This document shows positions 1 to 8,085 of a stretch of 64,000 bases of DNA, piece after piece (the first letter of the stretch is position 1; every line of letters begins with the position of its first letter). This stretch comes from Halomonas denitrificans (lineage in GTDB: Bacteria; Pseudomonadota; Gammaproteobacteria; Pseudomonadales; Halomonadaceae). The DNA lies in assembly GCF_003056305.1 (NCBI RefSeq), contig NZ_PYVX01000003.1, forward strand, positions 310,001 through 374,000, given 5' to 3'. The notes under the pieces were generated by a model. It was given only the letters and a program-made list of their open reading frames with translations. It ran no database searches and had not been told where the DNA came from. Position numbers and translations under genes: made by a program.

Positions 1-188
1 CGGTCTCTAGCGTCGGCGGGTCGGGTCAGGATGGATGAATTGGCAATATCTAATAAAAAAGATGAGAAAAATCATGCCTCTTTGACTGTATCTCATGAAT
101 TAAATTAGACTTAGTATTTTACAAAAGTTTACAATAGTTATCGCTATGATACCCATTGTGGTGGTCTATCACGCTACGGCCTTCCCGT
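1..188. other. AT-rich intergenic stretch at window edge
   Basis: These 188 bases are far richer in A and T than the rest of the window and contain no convincing reading frame. They lie downstream of the short flhB-like gene, which ends here. No strong hairpin terminator or recognisable promoter was found by eye; an AAAAGTTT-like string near 125 is not followed by a sigma-28 minus-10 element. Confidence 0.5.
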
Positions 189-461
189 TCATTTCTCCGC
201 GGCTCGCTCGTATACCCAGACCAGCAGTTCCGCGATGACCTGGTAGAGCCGCGGGGGGATCGCCTCATCCAGGTCCAGCTGCATCAGCAGGCCGACCAGC
301 TCCGGTGCATCATGGACATGGACGCCCTGGCGTCGGGCCTCTGCAATGATACGCTCGGCCAGCTCGCCATATCCTTGCGCCACGACACGTGGCGCGTCAT
401 TCGTATCGTGATAGGCCAGGGCCACGGCCTGGCGACGCTTACGGGGATCCTGATTGCTCAT
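189..461 (-). CDS. FlhB C-terminal-domain protein (FlhB2/YlqH type)
   Basis: This 90-residue protein matches only the cytoplasmic C-terminal part of FlhB, the export-gate protein that switches substrate class in flagellar type III secretion. The run AVALAYHDTNDAP and later VVAQGYGELAERI correspond to the segment following the NPTH self-cleavage site of full FlhB. The NPTH motif and the four membrane helices are absent, so this is a free-standing equivalent of the cleaved fragment. Its start overlaps the stop of the FliK-like gene by 4 bases, and it is the last of four coupled genes. Known families of stand-alone FlhB C-domains can partly replace the FlhB cytoplasmic domain; a role here in substrate switching is inference. 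Confidence 0.85.
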   Translation of the reverse strand: MSNQDPRKRRQAVALAYHDTNDAPRVVAQGYGELAERIIAEARRQGVHVHDAPELVGLLMQLDLDEAIPPRLYQVIAELLVWVYERAAEK

Positions 462-1672
462 GGTGCCGATTCCTCGTCCAGCGGGCCCAGCTCGACCAGG
501 ACCGTCGTGAAGCCGTGGCCGGCCAGCCGGGCACGGAGGTTCTCCAGGTCCCCCTCGAGCCGCTGTCGAGTCGACTCACGGGCCAGGCGCAGGTCGATCT
601 CCACGCGGTCAGCGTCCATCCAGAGCGAGGCCTTCAGGCGGCCGAGGCCGTCGACATCCAGGTCGATCTCCGAGCGCCAGCCGCGCTGCTCGTCGTCCCG
701 GCCCCGGGACGCCTCCTCGCCTCCCGGAGGCTCCTGGTGGCCCGGTGGCAGCGGGATCATCAGCGCCATGAACAGCCCGCTCCAGACGTCGCCCTCCCAG
801 CGCAGGGCCGGCGTCACCAGCATCTCGAGCTGGTGACGGACGATGCCCTGCAGGCTCTCGTGCACCGGCGGGCCCGCAGGATGGCGCGGCAGCGACTCGG
901 CCAGCGGCTCGCGCGCGACGGCGCCCTGCTCGGTGCCGGCGACCGATGGCGTCGGGCTGGCCGGTACCGTCGCGGGGGACGGGGGCGCGGCGTTGGTCGG
1001 GGGCGGTGAGGCGGAGGGCGTGCCAGCCGGCGGAGCCTTCGGCGGGGCATGCGCCCCGCGGGGCAGGGGGGCGCCGGGAAGAAAGGGCAGGTCGCGAGGA
1101 CCGGCCAGCCCGCTCGGGGCGGCGTCGCCCTGTCTCGTGCCCGTGAGGACGAACTGCAGGGTGCGCCACATCTGCGGCTCCCGCTCGAGCTGCTGGCGTG
1201 ACATTTCCCCCTTGAACCAGCGGGCCAGGTGCGACTCGTAGAAGAGTCCGCTATGGCGGATGCTCTCCTCCAGGCGAGTCGCCACCTTGATCGGGTCCGG
1301 CGCCTGCTTGGTGGCCATCAGCGGCGTCGGTGGTCTCACCGAGGAGGGCGGGGCGGGAAAGCGCATCAGCAGGTCGGCGATGGTGAGCGCCGAGCGACTG
1401 AAGTGGGTCTGTGTCGAGGTGGGGGGCTGGCCCGGCCCCGGTAGCGATCGTGAGGCGCGATCTCCCTGCTCGATGGTTGTGCGGCCCAGTTCCGGCAGGG
1501 GCGCCGGCCGGGGACGGGCATCGAGCCGCGAGTCGCTGTGCAGGGCCTTGGGCGCGTCGGCGGGCGAGGTCGGCTTGACCGGCTGGTTGAGATCCTGGGG
1601 CGGTTGAGTATCGACCCGCTTGCCCAGCACCTGGTGCAGCAGGGTGTCCAGCAGCGGGGTGATGCCGCTCAC
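458..1672 (-). CDS. Second FliK-like hook-length control protein
   Basis: This 404-residue protein has a Pro/Ala-rich disordered N-terminal two thirds and a C-terminal segment (about residues 310-395) resembling the FliK substrate-switch domain: a strand IDLDVDGLGRLKASL, then DRVEIDLRL, then a helix ending before GFTTVLVEL. FliK acts as a ruler and signals FlhB to change export from hook to filament substrates. A conventional fliK lies in the fliF-R block (22924-24342), so this is a second paralogue. It overlaps fliT upstream and the short flhB-like gene downstream by 4 bases each, pairing a FliK C-domain with its expected FlhB-type partner. The low-complexity N-terminus limits certainty. Confidence 0.7.
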   Translation of the reverse strand: MSGITPLLDTLLHQVLGKRVDTQPPQDLNQPVKPTSPADAPKALHSDSRLDARPRPAPLPELGRTTIEQGDRASRSLPGPGQPPTSTQTHFSRSALTIADLLMRFPAPPSSVRPPTPLMATKQAPDPIKVATRLEESIRHSGLFYESHLARWFKGEMSRQQLEREPQMWRTLQFVLTGTRQGDAAPSGLAGPRDLPFLPGAPLPRGAHAPPKAPPAGTPSASPPPTNAAPPSPATVPASPTPSVAGTEQGAVAREPLAESLPRHPAGPPVHESLQGIVRHQLEMLVTPALRWEGDVWSGLFMALMIPLPPGHQEPPGGEEASRGRDDEQRGWRSEIDLDVDGLGRLKASLWMDADRVEIDLRLARESTRQRLEGDLENLRARLAGHGFTTVLVELGPLDEESAP

Positions 1673-2049
1673 CGGGCGCGGCTGCCGTGGCCCGGATCGC
1701 TGACGTCATAGGCGCGGTGCAGCTTGCGCTGCCGCTGCGCGGCACCGATCAGCTCGCCCAGCTCGTCGCGCCGCTCGATCAGGCGCGTCCGGATCTCGAG
1801 ATCGTTCTCCAGGATCTCCTCGAGCAGCGTCGCCTTGCGGGCCCGGTTCGCGGCATCCAGCTGGCGTTCGGCCTCCAGCGTCGCCAGCCGTTCCACCTGC
1901 ATGAGGTAGTCCTCCTGCTGGTCGATCAGCGTCGGCCAGTCGGCGTCGCGCGCCGACGCCAGCATCTGGCGGGTGCGCGAGCGCAATGCCTCATAGTGCT
2001 CGACCAGGGCCCGCTGGCCGGCCGCTTCCCCACCGTGCTCCATGCTCAT
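1669..2049 (-). CDS. fliT: Flagellar chaperone FliT
   Basis: A 126-residue, almost wholly helical, highly charged protein with the size and pattern of FliT, the export chaperone of the filament cap protein FliD. In enterobacteria FliT also restrains FlhDC when FliD has been exported. The segment around EILENDLEIRTRLIERRDEL is the conserved central helix. The gene sits directly after fliS and overlaps its stop codon (ATGA), the usual fliST order, and overlaps the following fliK-like gene by 4 bases. A second ATG two codons in (2041-2043) is an alternative start. Sequence conservation in this family is low, so the call rests on both pattern and position. Confidence 0.85.
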   Translation of the reverse strand: MSMEHGGEAAGQRALVEHYEALRSRTRQMLASARDADWPTLIDQQEDYLMQVERLATLEAERQLDAANRARKATLLEEILENDLEIRTRLIERRDELGELIGAAQRQRKLHRAYDVSDPGHGSRAR

Positions 2050-2465
2050 CCTGCCGACGCCTGGCCGTCGATCTCCCGCCAGGCCGAGGCGACGTCGGTC
2101 AGCAGCGCTTCCGCCTGGTTGAGGCTCTCGACGTCGTCGTGGCGATTGGCCGAGAGCAGCAGGCGTGCGACGTAGTCGTAGAGGGAGGCGAGGCGCTCGG
2201 CGATCTCGCCGCCGCGTTCGGCGTCCAGGGCGGCCAGCAGGCCGTTGTTGACGATGTCCAGCGCCTTGGAGATCGCCTTGCCCTTCTCCGCGACGTTGCC
2301 CCCCTCGAGGTGAATGCGGGCGGTGCGGATGGCCGCCAGGGCGCCGTCGAACAGCATCACGATCAGCTGGTGGGGGCTCGCCGACATCACGGCGCTCTCG
2401 ACGCCGACCTTGGCGTAGGCACTGGCGCCGCGTCCATAGGCGGCGGCTCCTCGCATGGCGCTCAT
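2046..2465 (-). CDS. fliS: Flagellin export chaperone FliS
   Basis: FliS binds the C-terminus of flagellin in the cytoplasm, stops premature polymerisation and delivers it to the export gate. The 139-residue product has the family signature: YAKVGVESAVMSASPHQLIVMLFDGAL near residues 17-43, and a C-terminal helix with LNQAEALLTDVASAWREI. The start at 2465 is chosen over an upstream start at 2621 because a good AGGAG ribosome site precedes it and the FliS family begins near this point. A sigma-28 type promoter lies about 170 bases upstream (2637-2663). It is the first gene of the fliS-fliT-fliK2-flhB2 set. Confidence 0.95.
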   Translation of the reverse strand: MSAMRGAAAYGRGASAYAKVGVESAVMSASPHQLIVMLFDGALAAIRTARIHLEGGNVAEKGKAISKALDIVNNGLLAALDAERGGEIAERLASLYDYVARLLLSANRHDDVESLNQAEALLTDVASAWREIDGQASAG

Positions 2466-2636
2466 GGGGTGTTTGCTCCTCTCGTTGGGGCCGTGACGGA
2501 TGGCCGGGGATGGGAGAGTCGTGCCGTGGTCCACGGTGACGGTGTCGTCATGATGCTCTCCGGCAATACCATCAGTCTGACAAGGATCTCGGTCGGCATG
2601 GCCATGAGTAGCCCTTGCCAAACGGGGTATTTCTCT

Positions 2637-2663
2637 TTATCGGCCGGCGTGACGGCGACTTTA
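2637..2663 (-). promoter_or_regulatory. FliA (sigma-28) promoter of fliS operon
   Basis: Read on the minus strand: TAAAGTCG, an 11-base spacer, then GCCGATAA. The consensus is TAAAGTTT-N11-GCCGATAA, so 14 of 16 positions match. It overlaps the stop codon of the upstream PilZ/HD-GYP gene and points at fliS. Confidence 0.9.
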
Positions 2664-4346
2664 GCTCGATACCGGCAGCTCCTCCTGGAGGCTGCCGAGC
2701 CGCTGGATGGCGGTGCCCCGCAGGATTTCGCCGAGGGCCGGGCCGGGAGGCTCGCAAGCATCGGTCAGCTGGACCTGGGTGGGTTGTCCCTCGGCATCGA
2801 GGGCCTGGATCCAGGCCAGCTGGCCGCCGTCGAAGCGGACCAGCGAGCCGATCGGATGCAGGCCGAAGCGCTGGATGTAGCGCTTGACCCAGCGCTGGTC
2901 GAACCGCTCGGGCTGGTGCAGCAGGTGGCGGTAGATGGCGTCGATCCGCCAGGCGGGGCGATCCGGCCGGTCCCGCCGCATGGCGTCGATGGCGTCCACC
3001 ACCGCGGCGGCTCGTGCCAGCTCGTGCAGGCCATCGGCGGTGAGGCCGCGGGGGTAGCCGCTGCCGTCCAGGCGCTCGTTGACGTTGTGCGCCACCGAGT
3101 CGAGGATGCTGGCCGAGAGCCAGTGACAGCGCCCCATGCGGCCCATCAGCTCCTCCACGTGGCCGTGCATGTGCCGGCGCTGGCGCTCATCGGGGCGTGG
3201 TACCTGCCAGAGTTCGGTCGGCCATCGCGCCTTGCCCAGGTCGTGCACCATGGCGCTCGCCACCATGGCCTTGCTCACCTCGCGGGGGATGGGCGGTCGT
3301 CCCGCCAGGTCCAGCAGGAAGACGCTCACCGCGAGACAGTGGCGCACCAGCCGGGGTTCGTGCTGCAGGCAGCGGGTGGCGAAGAGCAGGCCGTCACGGT
3401 CCTCGTCATGCAGCTGCAGCAGGCGGTCGGCATGCCGCGACAGCTGCACCGGGTCCACCTCGCCGCCCTGCTGAATCTCGAGCAGCTGGGCATCCAGGTA
3501 ACCGGCGATGCGTGCCAGCCGCTTGGCCATGGGCGTGGGATAGGCCTGGCTGATGCGCCGCCCCACGGTGGGCGGCGTGGCGGCCTGGGTCTGGAAGAGC
3601 AGTGATGGCAGGCGGGAGGCCTCGCTGCCTTCGGCGTAGCGCGCGGACTCGCGTTCGATCTCGCGCACGAAGTACCAGAGCTGGCGCTCCTGCTCACCGT
3701 TGGTGGCCTCGAAGCGAAATCCCGCCAGGACGATCTGGCGCTCGGTGTCCACCTGCCGGTGGCGCGGCGAGGCGCGCACCACGAAGCGGGTCTCGTTGGG
3801 AAAGCAGAGCTCCACCTCCAGGGGGCGGTCGGCGTTCGCCAGCAGCCCCCCGGCGGAGAGCGCCAGCTCCAGCTGGCAGCCCTCCAGGGAGAGGTCCTTC
3901 AGGTCCCCCTGGACCGCCCCCCCGTGGTCGTCGCGCAGGATGGCGCCCACCTCCATGCCCAGTCGCAGTCGAGCCCGGAAGGAGGTGCGGCGTTGCAGCA
4001 CCTCGAGGTGGTAGGGGAAGGGGCAGGTGCAGACCAGGCGACCGTTTTCCTCGTGACACTCGTGCATGGTCAGCATCGGGGTGCGCAGCATCTTGCCCTG
4101 GGCCTGGCCCAATAGCCGGAATGCCTGGCCACGCATCAGCTCGCTGGCGATCTCGCGGATGGCGCTGATATCCAGCGTCAGGAGGGCGGCATCGGGTTGC
4201 TGCTCCGCCACCAGCACCGGAAGCGGTTTGCTGCCCGGGGCGTCTACCTGCAGGGATGCCCCGCCGGGCTCGATCAGCGTCTCCAGCAGTGTCTCGATCT
4301 CCGCAGGACTCTCCACGCGGGTGTAGCCATCCTCTTGCTGCGCCAT
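2661..4346 (-). CDS. YcgR/PilZ cyclic-di-GMP receptor fused to HD-GYP domain
   Basis: A 561-residue protein. Residues 1-110 resemble the YcgR N-terminal domain. Residues 115-235 are a PilZ domain with both ligand motifs: R120-TSF-R124 (RxxxR) and D151-LSLEG (D/NxSxxG). Residues 320-500 form an HD-GYP-like domain with H336, the H368-D369 pair, K372 and G430-Y431-P432. The usual HHE before DGxGYP reads V422-N423-E424, with a histidine at 420 instead, so hydrolysis of cyclic-di-GMP may be lost. The start at 4346 (AQQEDG) follows an AGGGGCAAGG stretch; an upstream in-frame start at 4433 is less likely. It lies between fliS and a divergent degenerate GGDEF/EAL gene. A flagellar-brake role is inferred from YcgR. 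Confidence 0.85.
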   Translation of the reverse strand: MAQQEDGYTRVESPAEIETLLETLIEPGGASLQVDAPGSKPLPVLVAEQQPDAALLTLDISAIREIASELMRGQAFRLLGQAQGKMLRTPMLTMHECHEENGRLVCTCPFPYHLEVLQRRTSFRARLRLGMEVGAILRDDHGGAVQGDLKDLSLEGCQLELALSAGGLLANADRPLEVELCFPNETRFVVRASPRHRQVDTERQIVLAGFRFEATNGEQERQLWYFVREIERESARYAEGSEASRLPSLLFQTQAATPPTVGRRISQAYPTPMAKRLARIAGYLDAQLLEIQQGGEVDPVQLSRHADRLLQLHDEDRDGLLFATRCLQHEPRLVRHCLAVSVFLLDLAGRPPIPREVSKAMVASAMVHDLGKARWPTELWQVPRPDERQRRHMHGHVEELMGRMGRCHWLSASILDSVAHNVNERLDGSGYPRGLTADGLHELARAAAVVDAIDAMRRDRPDRPAWRIDAIYRHLLHQPERFDQRWVKRYIQRFGLHPIGSLVRFDGGQLAWIQALDAEGQPTQVQLTDACEPPGPALGEILRGTAIQRLGSLQEELPVSS

Positions 4347-4540
4347 CCTTGCCCCTTGCTCGCCGGTTTTTCCTGAAATCTCTATCGGCCGGCCGGCGCC
4401 CATCTTGAGTCGGCGGCTCGCCTGGCGCCTCAAGTCCGGGGGATGGCGGTCGATATTTGTTGACGATGGTCCTGACGGTGGTCCTAACCTCCTATAGTCT
4501 ACGAGTCATCGAGGCTCACTATCCTTAACGGGAGTTTCCC

Positions 4541-6301
4541 ATGTCACACGATGGTGCTGGATCACCACCACAGTCGCCTTCTGGCGAGGGAAGCCAGGGG
4601 ACCGCGACGCTGATGCAGCATCCTGCCCTGCTGTCTCGACTGCTGCTCGAGCATGCGCCGATGGCCCTGGTGATGCTCGATGTGCAGGATGAGGTGCTGT
4701 GGGCCAATGCCGGTTTTCTGGGGATGCTTGGCATGGGAGGGGACGACCTCATTGGCCGGCGGCTGACCGACATCGTGCGGATGGTCTCCTGGCTGCCGGT
4801 GCAGCGAGAGGTGGAGGTTCTCTCGGAGGGGCCTCGCTGGCAGCGCATCTGGCTCGCCAGCGACGGGCTCGAGGCGTCGAGAATGGTGCTGATGTCCGAG
4901 GTGATCCCGGAGAGTGCGCCGGCAGGCGTGGCCAAGCTGCTGGCTTTCGTGGATCTCCATGGCGGCCAGGCGGAGGAGGTGCCGCCTTTCTCGGACCCGA
5001 GTACCGGCCTGGCCAGCCAGTGGGTGTTCGAGGATCGCCTGCGTCATGCCATCGAGCGAGCGGATCGCCACGATCAGCCGTTGGCCGTGCTGCTGGTTCG
5101 GCTCGATCGTGCCGATGAGGTGCGCCAGGCCTATGGCGAGCAAGCGATGCAGACCCTGCTGGCGCAGGTCAGCCGCCGCCTGACGGGCACCCTGCGCGGC
5201 GAGGACAGCATCGCCTACCTGGGCGACGATCGCTGGGCGGTACTGATCGAGCACCCGGTCTCCCCGGAGAGCCTGCAGGCTGCCGCGCTGCGCTGCCTCG
5301 AGGCCATGGAGGCGCCTTTCTCTCTGGGACGACCGCCGCTGCTGCTGACCCTCTCCATCGGCATCGCCATCTATCCAGAGGATGGCATCACGTCCGAGCA
5401 GTTGATGGGGCGTGCCGGTCAGGCACTGGGTCAGGCCTATCCGGCTGGCCATGCCTTCTTCGATCGGGGCCTGAAGCAGATGCTGTCACAGCGCATGGCG
5501 CTGCGGCATAGCCTGCAGGAGGCCCTGCTCTGCCCCGGTCGCCACTTCGTCGTCGCCTACCAGCCCCAGATCGACCTGGCCAGCGGCGGTTGCGTCGGTG
5601 CCGAGGCTCTCGTGCGCTGGCGGCATCCCGAGCGGGGCATGCTGCCACCGCACGAGTTCCTGCCGATGGTGGTCGAGATGGCGCAGATGATCCGGCTCGA
5701 CCGCTGGGTCATCGAGCAGGTCATTGAGCAGCACGAACGTTGGCAGGTCGCCGGCGCCCCGCTCTCGGAGCTGACGATATCGGTCAACCTCGATGCCAGC
5801 CTGCTCGAGCAGAGCGTCTTCGATGGCCGCCCCCTGGATCGCTTCCTGCGTCAGAGCTGTGGCGAGCTTGGCTGGCTGGCGCTGGAGATCGATGGGCGAG
5901 TGCTCTCCAGCCAGGCCGATACCCATAGTCTTCTGCTGCGCCGTCTCTCCCGCATGGGTGTGCAGCTGGTGGTCGACAACCTGGGCGGGGCCCCGGTCGA
6001 CCTGATAAGGCTGGCGATGCTGCCGGTCACCCGGGGCAAGATCGGCCGTGAGCTGGTGCACGGCCTGAAGGACAGCAGCCCCTTCGCTCGCCAGGCGCTC
6101 AGCGCACTGTCGCAATGCCTGAAGGCGCTGCAGCTGGGCAGCACCATGGTCGGGGTGGAAACGGTCGACGAACTCGCCGCGGCGCGAAACAAGGGCATCG
6201 ACCGGGTGCAGGGGAACCTGCTGGGGCCGCCGATGGCGGCCGACGCGCTGGTGACATGGCTGGGGGATCATCCCGACGGGCCGGTGCCCATGGAGCCGTA
6301 A
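4541..6301 (+). CDS. PAS-GGDEF-EAL protein with degenerate active sites
   Basis: A 586-residue cytoplasmic protein without membrane helices. Residues 28-90 are PAS-like, about 150-310 a GGDEF fold and 330-580 an EAL fold. The GGDEF signature reads LGDDR (227-231), which should not make cyclic-di-GMP. In the EAL domain E355-A-L and the N of VNLD survive, but DDFGTG is DNLGG (479-483) and the KIDRSFV stretch is KIGRELV, so metal-binding acidic residues are lost. The protein is probably a ligand sensor or partner-binding regulator rather than an enzyme. It is divergent from the PilZ/HD-GYP gene and ends convergently 54 bases from flgN. RBS GGGAG precedes the start. Confidence 0.85.
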   Translation: MSHDGAGSPPQSPSGEGSQGTATLMQHPALLSRLLLEHAPMALVMLDVQDEVLWANAGFLGMLGMGGDDLIGRRLTDIVRMVSWLPVQREVEVLSEGPRWQRIWLASDGLEASRMVLMSEVIPESAPAGVAKLLAFVDLHGGQAEEVPPFSDPSTGLASQWVFEDRLRHAIERADRHDQPLAVLLVRLDRADEVRQAYGEQAMQTLLAQVSRRLTGTLRGEDSIAYLGDDRWAVLIEHPVSPESLQAAALRCLEAMEAPFSLGRPPLLLTLSIGIAIYPEDGITSEQLMGRAGQALGQAYPAGHAFFDRGLKQMLSQRMALRHSLQEALLCPGRHFVVAYQPQIDLASGGCVGAEALVRWRHPERGMLPPHEFLPMVVEMAQMIRLDRWVIEQVIEQHERWQVAGAPLSELTISVNLDASLLEQSVFDGRPLDRFLRQSCGELGWLALEIDGRVLSSQADTHSLLLRRLSRMGVQLVVDNLGGAPVDLIRLAMLPVTRGKIGRELVHGLKDSSPFARQALSALSQCLKALQLGSTMVGVETVDELAAARNKGIDRVQGNLLGPPMAADALVTWLGDHPDGPVPMEP

Positions 6302-6355
6302 GGCAGGGGTGGCAGGTCGGTGAGGGAGCAGGGGAGGCCGGCAGCGGCGCGCTGC

Positions 6356-6805
6356 TCAGGCGGAGGTGTTCAGCCGCCGCTGCCCCATGGTCGCGCGCCC
6401 GTCGGGGGCGTACACGGATTTCTCGGCGATGCGATGGATGTAGTCCAGCATCTGCTGGTTGTGTGATGTGCGCAGGCCGATCAGGCGGCCGTTGCGCTCG
6501 TTCAGTCGGGCGGTGTGGGCCGCCATGTCGAGGGTGGCCTGCCACTGCTCGAGGCAGCCCGCCTCCTCGGCCGCCTGGCGCGCGCCGCTGGCGTCATCGG
6601 AGTAGCCGAGCTTGCGCTGCACCCTCGCCCGGTTGCCCTCGGTCTCCTCGAGGCTGAGGAGCAGGCGGAACTTCTCCTGGGCGATCTTCTCGAGTCGCGC
6701 GCCATCGATCTCACCCTCCAGCAGCTGCTCCTGCTCGTGCTCGAGCAGTTGCGTCAGCGCCTCGAGCCGAGACTGCTGCTCTTCGAGCAGGCGGTAGAGG
6801 CTCAT
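6356..6805 (-). CDS. flgN: Hook-filament junction chaperone FlgN
   Basis: FlgN is the cytoplasmic export chaperone of FlgK and FlgL. This 149-residue protein is helical, starts with the typical EEQQSRLEALTQLLEHEQEQL heptad-like helix, and contains the conserved LNERNGRLIGLRTSHNQQML segment near residues 100-120. Its start overlaps the flgM stop by 4 bases, so the pair is translationally coupled and driven by the sigma-28 promoter at 7130-7156. Length and order (flgA, flgM, flgN) match the family. Confidence 0.92.
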   Translation of the reverse strand: MSLYRLLEEQQSRLEALTQLLEHEQEQLLEGEIDGARLEKIAQEKFRLLLSLEETEGNRARVQRKLGYSDDASGARQAAEEAGCLEQWQATLDMAAHTARLNERNGRLIGLRTSHNQQMLDYIHRIAEKSVYAPDGRATMGQRRLNTSA

Positions 6806-7095
6806 GCCTGGGAATCCTCGCCGCTCAGCAGGTCCTGGACGCTGGCGATCAGGCCGTCGGCGATGCGCTCGGCCCGCACGTCCAGCCGGCCCTCGCGAAT
6901 GGCCTCGCGCAGCTCCTCGACGCGGGCGGTGTCGATGTCCTGGCTGGCATCCGCGGCACCCTGGCTCAGGTGGGTCGTGGCAGAGGGGGCGGCGTCCTGA
7001 TGCAGGGCAGGGGTCGCGCCCTGCGCCTTGCGGCTCTCGTCACGCGGCTCCGCCTGGCCGGGACGCGGCAGGGGATGGAGGTTGTCGATTTTCAC
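6802..7095 (-). CDS. flgM: Anti-sigma-28 factor FlgM
   Basis: FlgM holds FliA inactive until the hook is complete and FlgM is exported. The 97-residue product begins MKIDNL, a common FlgM start, has a disordered N-terminal half and a C-terminal FliA-binding helix region (residues 55-90: RVEELREAIREGRLDV then ERIADGLI). A sigma-28 promoter 35 bases upstream means it can be made by FliA itself, the known negative feedback. It is coupled to flgN. Confidence 0.95.
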   Translation of the reverse strand: MKIDNLHPLPRPGQAEPRDESRKAQGATPALHQDAAPSATTHLSQGAADASQDIDTARVEELREAIREGRLDVRAERIADGLIASVQDLLSGEDSQA

Positions 7096-7129
7096 GGTGA
7101 TGGCCTCGTGACCGATGTGTTGATGAAGG

Positions 7130-7156
7130 GTATCGGCCGTCGATTCGCGAACTTTA
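7130..7156 (-). promoter_or_regulatory. FliA (sigma-28) promoter of flgMN
   Basis: Minus strand: TAAAGTTC, 11-base spacer, GCCGATAC; 14 of 16 consensus positions. It lies between flgA and flgM and reads into flgM. Confidence 0.9.
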
Positions 7157-7211
7157 ACGCGGCGTATCGCGTTGCGGCGAGCTTGGGTGGATGAGTGTGT
7201 GAGCGCAGCGC

Positions 7212-7925
7212 CTAAAAGTCCACGACCAGGCGCCCCTCGCCGACGACCCTCGCCTCGAGGATCTCGCGATCGGCGAGGCGCACGCGCAGCCGCTCTCCTT
7301 TTCCTCCCGCTCCCAGCGCCTCGCCGCTTCGCGTCACCCGAAAGCCCGCCCCGCGCGCCTCGATCACCACCTGCTGACCTCGTTGGATCAGCGGCCGCGG
7401 GCGCAGGTGATAGCGCTGCAGTGTCTGGCCCGCCGCCAGGTGGCGGGTGGCCTGCTGGCCGATCGCCCGGTCGGGATCGAGCACGGCCTGGCGGGGCAGC
7501 CGATCCAGGCGGCCGGCGACCTCGGCCAGGGCCTCCGGGCGGATCGTCTCGCCGGCCCGCACGTCCCGCGCCAGTGCCACGTAGCGCCCGGTGACGAGGA
7601 TCTCGGCCTGGAGGTAGCGCACCCGGTTGTCGGCGTCGCAGCGTACTCCCACGGAGACGCGCCCGACCGGCCTGTTGGCGGCCCGGGGCAGGAAGATGTC
7701 GGGCTCCGGGCAGGCGGGTAGGGCGGCCCGCGGCGGATGCACCTCGACGGCGATCTCGTCGCCCGATCCCGCGGCACGCTCAGAGAGGAAGTCGTGGACC
7801 TTCGCCAGCAGGGCCTCTGCCTCGGCGCCCGCCGCGGCGTGGCTCGGCCCGGCCAGCAGCAGGGCCATCGCCAGCAGGCGAGCGGCGTGCCGGAGGCGGC
7901 AAAGTGATCGGCGGTGGCGCAGCAT
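7212..7925 (-). CDS. flgA: P-ring assembly chaperone FlgA
   Basis: FlgA is a periplasmic chaperone that helps FlgI polymerise into the P ring. The 237-residue product has an N-terminal signal sequence (LLAMALLLAGPSHAAAG, cleavage near residue 31) and a SAF-type C-terminal half with YVALARDVRAGETI, then RLPRQAVLDPDRAIGQQATR and the conserved LIQRGQQVVIEARGAGF. It is divergent from flgB, as in many gammaproteobacteria. The annotated start has no strong ribosome site; an in-frame ATG about 19 codons in would shorten the signal peptide. Confidence 0.93.
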   Translation of the reverse strand: MLRHRRSLCRLRHAARLLAMALLLAGPSHAAAGAEAEALLAKVHDFLSERAAGSGDEIAVEVHPPRAALPACPEPDIFLPRAANRPVGRVSVGVRCDADNRVRYLQAEILVTGRYVALARDVRAGETIRPEALAEVAGRLDRLPRQAVLDPDRAIGQQATRHLAAGQTLQRYHLRPRPLIQRGQQVVIEARGAGFRVTRSGEALGAGGKGERLRVRLADREILEARVVGEGRLVVDF

Positions 7926-8085
7926 GTCGGGGCCAGGCTTGAGAGTGATGCCACGATTCTAGCGGTCGTCCTCGCGGCGAAACTCGTGAATTGGCTATCC
8001 GAATGTCGGCTGTTCGTGCCTTTGTCATGACAGGCGCTTGGCTATTCTCCACCGTCGACTCATACCTTTTGCGGGGAGCGCCGAG

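Noticed and set aside
120..150. AAAAGTTT-like string as a sigma-28 site near the left edge
   Set aside because: No GCCGATAA-like element lies at 10-12 bases distance.
2466..2621. N-terminal extension of FliS
   Set aside because: The 52 extra codons have no family counterpart, and the AGGAG site supports the start at 2465.
4460..4498. Possible sigma-70 promoter before the degenerate GGDEF/EAL gene
   Set aside because: TTGACG and TATAGT are 27 bases apart; a weaker minus-35 would be needed, so no promoter is called.
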